Source: Adineta vaga
Taxonomy: Eukaryota > Rotifera
Assembly: GCA_021613535.1 (NCBI GenBank)
Contig: CP075493.1
Location: forward strand, 17,980,001 to 18,044,000
DNA: 64,000 nt
Direction: 5' to 3'
Both the position numbers and the translations under genes were made by a program. Of this stretch, positions 60,426 through 64,000 are shown piece by piece. Positions within the stretch are counted from its first letter, which is position 1. Each line of letters starts with the position of its first letter. Below the pieces are notes generated by a model that was not told the DNA's origin, made no database searches, and worked only from the letters and a program-made list of their open reading frames with translations.

Positions 60426-61307
60426 TTATTTGATAAATTTACGATGACAACATTTCCAAATATAATCTTTAATTTGTTTACGAGTCCATTGTTGTTCGAT
60501 TACTGATGCTAATGAAGTAACAGCAAGACATTTATGAATATCATTGTCAATATCATCATTCTTCAAATGTAAATATTGTGAAAAGGTGTATGCAATGGCA
60601 TATTCGAGACACCATTGTTCATTCAATGATTTCAATGGTCGGTGAGAACATGAACATAAAGGTCCGTCAATATTATGATAAGCAAGTATTTGTTTACAAT
60701 CTGTATTATGACCAAATGCTCTATTATACCATTGTTTAAAACTTTGTTGTATATCAATAACATGAACGAGACGATTAATATTATGAAAGAATAAATCATA
60801 ATAATTTAATGTTATTATAATATCGTCAATATTTCCCCATGTATTGATATGATTTCTATGATCGAATATAACTAGAAATAATTGATGAATTTGATGAAAT
60901 AAAACTGACGAATAACCAAACGATAATTTGATTGAAATCATAAATGATTGTGAATCTTGAATTAATTCTATTTGAATACTATCTCGAGGTAAATTAATTT
61001 GACCACAAAAAATCGTAAATTTAATTGTTTCTTTAGCCTCTTCAATCAATTCACCTACTGTTATAGGTGATGTTAAATCATCTATATGATAAGTTCTAAA
61101 TGATGTTAATGGCATAAAATCTGGTAGATCAATGATTTCTTTATTGGTTTTAGTTTCATCGATAGATGCCACAGATCTATTTAATAATTTACTTTCAAAA
61201 GATTTAATCAATGATGTTTCATTTTCTAGTTCACGACGATTTAAAATTATGTAGAGTAAACCAGATGATAATATTGATACGAATGAACAAATGATCATAT
61301 TTATCAA
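60426..61307 (-). CDS. Degenerate DEDD-exonuclease-like protein, second copy
   Basis: A 293-codon ORF with one N-terminal hydrophobic segment (about residues 4-23). It is homologous along its length to the ORF at 53,531-54,547: DLPDFMPLTSFR, IQIELIQDSQ, INTWGNIDDI, NIDGPLCSCSHRPLKS, EYAIAYTFSQYL, HKCLAVTSLASVIEQQWTRKQI. HKCLAVT resembles the Exo III region HDCLAVT of DEDDy nucleases with the Asp replaced, and FTIFCGQ replaces the D-x-E motif. The protein is probably not an active nuclease but is kept as an open frame. Confidence 0.55.
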   Translation of the reverse strand: MINMIICSFVSILSSGLLYIILNRRELENETSLIKSFESKLLNRSVASIDETKTNKEIIDLPDFMPLTSFRTYHIDDLTSPITVGELIEEAKETIKFTIFCGQINLPRDSIQIELIQDSQSFMISIKLSFGYSSVLFHQIHQLFLVIFDHRNHINTWGNIDDIIITLNYYDLFFHNINRLVHVIDIQQSFKQWYNRAFGHNTDCKQILAYHNIDGPLCSCSHRPLKSLNEQWCLEYAIAYTFSQYLHLKNDDIDNDIHKCLAVTSLASVIEQQWTRKQIKDYIWKCCHRKFIK

Positions 61308-61384
61308 TAAGAATGAGCCATTATTGATATTGATTGAAAGCTTATTCCAATTGAAAGCCAGATAGATTAATATATGAAAAGTAA

Positions 61385-61660
61385 TCTTCTATATATATAA
61401 AGAAGAAAGTTTGTCTGTCTGTCTGTCTGTCTGTTCGCTATACATTCAGTCGCTGTAATAGCCACGATTACCAAACTTTCTATGATGCTTCCTTAGGTCC
61501 CAGGAAAGGTCGACATGGGGTTAGAATGGTCATCAGGGGGTGGGGCTGGGGAGCGTGGGTGAAATTTCACCCAGGCAGTTCAATGATAGCTAACATTCCC
61601 AAACTTTCCACAATGCTTCTCTAGGCCCACGGGAAGGTCGACATTTACTTTGTTTTAATA
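61385..61660 (+). mobile_element. Helitron-like 5' terminal segment, copy 1
   Basis: It begins tcttctatatatataaagaa and continues gaaagtttgtctgtc..., a form often seen at Helitron 5' ends, then gtcgacatggggttagaatgg. The same order recurs from 62,005. No matching 3' end directly follows, so it may be truncated or the outer end of a composite element. Confidence 0.5.
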
Positions 61661-62004
61661 AAAATGAATTCTACGCTTTCTACGGGCAATCTATGAAACT
61701 GGCCAATAGGATTGCAGCATTTCAAAAACTTTAAATAATTCATAGCGAAGGCGGCCGAAGGCCGTCTGAGCGCACATCGACGATAATTTACACGTTCCGT
61801 ATCAAAATATATTGATTTAAGGGTGGGAATCGGTGTCTGGGTGAAACTTCACCCAAGTCGTATTGATTTTCAATTGTCGTTATTTTGGTAGAAACTTACA
61901 GAATGTGCTCCAGTTTTGAGGTTTTTTTATTTGATACTATTTATTTGCAATAAATGTGACAATTAAAGGTTCTTTAATCTATATCTATCTATCCATCTAT
62001 ATAA

Positions 62005-62565
62005 TCTTCTATATATATATATAAAGAAGAAAGTTTGTTCGTTATGCATTCAGTCCCTGTAATAGCTAACGTCACCAAACTTTCCACAATGCTTCCCTCG
62101 ATCCAGAGGAAGGTCGACATGGGGTTAGAATGGCCATCAAGGGATGGGGAGGCGGCGTGTGTGAAATTTCGCTCTCAAGATGGCATATAGGAATCAGGGT
62201 GGGTGTGGGTGTCTGCATGTAGGATAGACAACTACAAAGTGTGGGTTGGATTCTCAAAAAAACTGAATCTGGAGTGAAATGACTACTCTACCTGTATAGA
62301 GTAGAAGTGAAGTTTATAAAGTAGAGAATGACTTGCAGCGGGACAGTGGGTGTAGAATGGGACTGGAGTTGCAGCGGGACAGTAGGAGTGGATTTAAAAG
62401 GAACAGAGCATTATGTCGTATGGATAGCGAGACAAGATAAGTAGAAAAGAACTAATGAAGAGATGTGAAAATTTCTGAGAAAATACCTGGTGCATGACGC
62501 GAAAAGCACTGTTGTAGAGGGAAAACGTAAATTATGCCCTCTTTGCAGCGGGTATCTCCGCTAGT
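62005..62565 (+). mobile_element. Non-autonomous Helitron-like element
   Basis: The 5' end is tcttctatatatatatataa. The 3' end has the hairpin AGCGG-gtatct-CCGCT (62,547-62,562) followed by CTAGT, as expected for Helitrons (hairpin then CTRR). The body of about 560 bp has no Rep/helicase. Internal gcagcgggacagt repeats echo the 3' end. An autonomous partner is not seen in the window. Confidence 0.6.
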
Positions 62566-62805
62566 AAGATATAATAATGAAAACAAATAAGTATGTAATG
62601 TTGCCATATACGTTAGGATAAACGAAAATATCTATAAATATCAAAAGAAAAATGAGTTCAAGTAACGAGAGTAAATAGAAAAGATGTTTATTGAATATAG
62701 AGAAAAATAAATGCGGAAAACCTCGGACTGAAATCCGAGTGTTATGTGTACTCTAAAAAGTAAAGACGATGACAAATCAGTTTTAATGAATTTATCTAAA
62801 ATAAA

Positions 62806-62852
62806 GCATCCTTGAGCGCACTAAGGAGCTTCCCCTTAGGCCCTGCGGATGC
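62806..62852. other. Nested hairpin, possible structured RNA
   Basis: An outer stem GCATCC/GGATGC (62,806-62,811 with 62,847-62,852) encloses an inner stem CTAAGG/CCTTAG (62,821-62,826 with 62,834-62,839). It is GC-rich in an AT-rich region. It is not a recognisable tRNA, 5S RNA or hammerhead. Confidence 0.4.
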
Positions 62853-62972
62853 CCTCTTTTTGTCCCGTAGGACGTGGCGAGGAGTTAGTTCCACATGTTT
62901 AACTACTTGCATGAACGAAAAGTATGTTTTTTGTAGTTTTCTATATTTGTAATGAATACTTTGCTATCTATG

Positions 62973-64000
62973 TTATAAACTCATGTTTATTAAGTCGAAA
63001 TGTGGTACAAACTGAGGAGGATTATGTTGAAAAGGCAAAAGAGCATCATAATGTCTACCATTGTAATAAACACAAAGTCCTATTTTGTTTCTGTCAGATC
63101 TATATCCAAGATATATTAAATGACCACCTGCTGTTTGCTTATTAAATCGATCGATTAAGTCCTGTAAACTGATATTTGATGGAATATAACGTATTCTGTT
63201 TGGATCATTGTTAAACTTTACATAAGAATATATAGGATGAGATAGCGCTACAGACAAAGCTTGAATTTGCACTTCTCCTCCCCATACTGTATGTGTAGCA
63301 GTGTTTTCCAACTGCTCTTCAAGTGTATATCCCAGTGTGTTACAAAGTGTTCCGAAATAATCCATATGATTGGTCATTGCATTGAGTGCCAACCTCATTG
63401 AATGTGTTAGTTTCTCAGATCCAACATTCAATATCGAAAGAGAGCTATATAAACAATTTCCATCTGCAGCCGTACGTGTTCGAGCATAAACTGAATCAAA
63501 TGCCGGAACGGGATATTCTGATCGTGTTTCTAACCGCACAGATTTATCTTTATTTTGCATAGTTATAAACGGTGCTTTTTCAATTAAATCTTTGATTATT
63601 CGAGCTTGACTTGAAATTTGATTAGTGTCGATAACATTATCAAAACCAAATGTAAAAAGAAAACGATCAAGAATTTTCCTTGAATTGGAATCAACGATTT
63701 CAAAGTTCTCTGAAGAAGAGTTTTCTTCAATTTCCATCATATCAGATGACTCATTAACGCTGAGATCTTGTAATTGTAAAGACATATCTAAGTCAATCTG
63801 TTCGTTTTTATCGATTATATCATGACGGTCGAAAGCAATTTTGTTATCAACTTCCATTGCATCAGATTGATCATCATTAATATCAAAAGACATATTTGTA
63901 TGAATGTCTTTATTTTCATCAAAATGAATCTTAGCCAAAACTTTGTGTGTTCTTATCCATATTGGCTTATGAAAACTTGTTAAACTTTCAAAATAATCAG
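62973..64000 (-). CDS. OTU-domain cysteine protease, 5' end outside window
   Basis: The frame is open from the stop at 62,973 to the window edge without a clear start, so the gene is partial. Counting from a TTG codon at 63,938, an acidic Asp/Glu-rich region (1-85) precedes the OTU domain: TAADGNCLYSSLS with Asp159 and catalytic Cys162, then VWGGEVQIQALS, and NGRHYDALL with His296. The catalytic residues are all present. OTU enzymes cleave ubiquitin or similar modifiers. OTU domains occur in Terminon accessory genes and in animal Helitron proteins, and Helitron-like ends lie just downstream, so either origin is possible. Confidence 0.8.
   Translation of the reverse strand, partial: DYFESLTSFHKPIWIRTHKVLAKIHFDENKDIHTNMSFDINDDQSDAMEVDNKIAFDRHDIIDKNEQIDLDMSLQLQDLSVNESSDMMEIEENSSSENFEIVDSNSRKILDRFLFTFGFDNVIDTNQISSQARIIKDLIEKAPFITMQNKDKSVRLETRSEYPVPAFDSVYARTRTAADGNCLYSSLSILNVGSEKLTHSMRLALNAMTNHMDYFGTLCNTLGYTLEEQLENTATHTVWGGEVQIQALSVALSHPIYSYVKFNNDPNRIRYIPSNISLQDLIDRFNKQTAGGHLIYLGYRSDRNKIGLCVYYNGRHYDALLPFQHNPPQFVPHFDLINMSL

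Larger units (their letters stand above)
61308..62972. other. Intergenic region with Helitron-like termini and a hairpin
   Basis: No gene is seen. Two related 5'-end-like segments (61,385 and 62,005), one 3'-end-like hairpin (62,547-62,564) and a nested hairpin (62,806-62,852) are listed separately. The DNA between is GC-richer than its surroundings. Confidence 0.5.

Overview
The window looks like eukaryotic DNA from a bdelloid rotifer such as Adineta or Rotaria (inference, no database search was possible). Three things point that way. Genes are split by very short GT-AG introns of about 55-75 nt. A Penelope-like reverse transcriptase without an endonuclease (Athena type) sits among accessory ORFs that resemble bdelloid telomeric Terminons. 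Next to it lies a multimodular non-ribosomal peptide synthetase (NRPS) locus, a gene class that bdelloids are thought to have acquired horizontally.

Region 1 (1-44,111, + strand) is a tandem array of six NRPS units, with a unit period of 8,142-8,149 bp where complete. Units 1-5 encode condensation (C1), adenylation (A), carrier (PCP) and a second condensation domain (C2). Unit 6 encodes C1-A-PCP followed by a thioesterase (TE), as expected at the end of an assembly line. Units are almost identical over most of their length, but the adenylation core (between motifs A3 and A6) differs between units. Spacers of units 1, 2, 3 and 6 carry the same MULE insertion with a broken SWIM-zinc-finger transposase. 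The array runs off the left edge. Lesions are few and localised: frameshifts in C2 of units 2 and 4, two in unit 6 (PCP and TE), and loss of the catalytic His in C1 of unit 5.

Region 2 (44,112-47,815) has no convincing gene. It holds a 2.3-kb foldback element with arms of about 665 bp, a small palindromic MITE inside it, and a short G-rich telomere-like tract.

Region 3 (47,816-64,000) is a candidate Terminon or Athena complex, mostly on the - strand. It contains RT, an overlapping structural ORF1, two partial ORF1 paralogues, two related degenerate exonuclease-like proteins, a spliced PC-esterase-like gene (+ strand) and an OTU-protease gene that runs off the right edge. The ORF1-RT pair is flanked by 176-bp direct repeats that each end in a hammerhead ribozyme motif on the - strand. 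A short minisatellite and Helitron-like termini complete the region.

The most interesting signals are: diversification of A-domain cores inside otherwise homogenised NRPS units; the possibility that splicing joins carrier domains to the C1 of the next unit, so that the array makes one long synthetase; and the modular Terminon with hammerhead-bearing repeats and split ORF1 paralogues.
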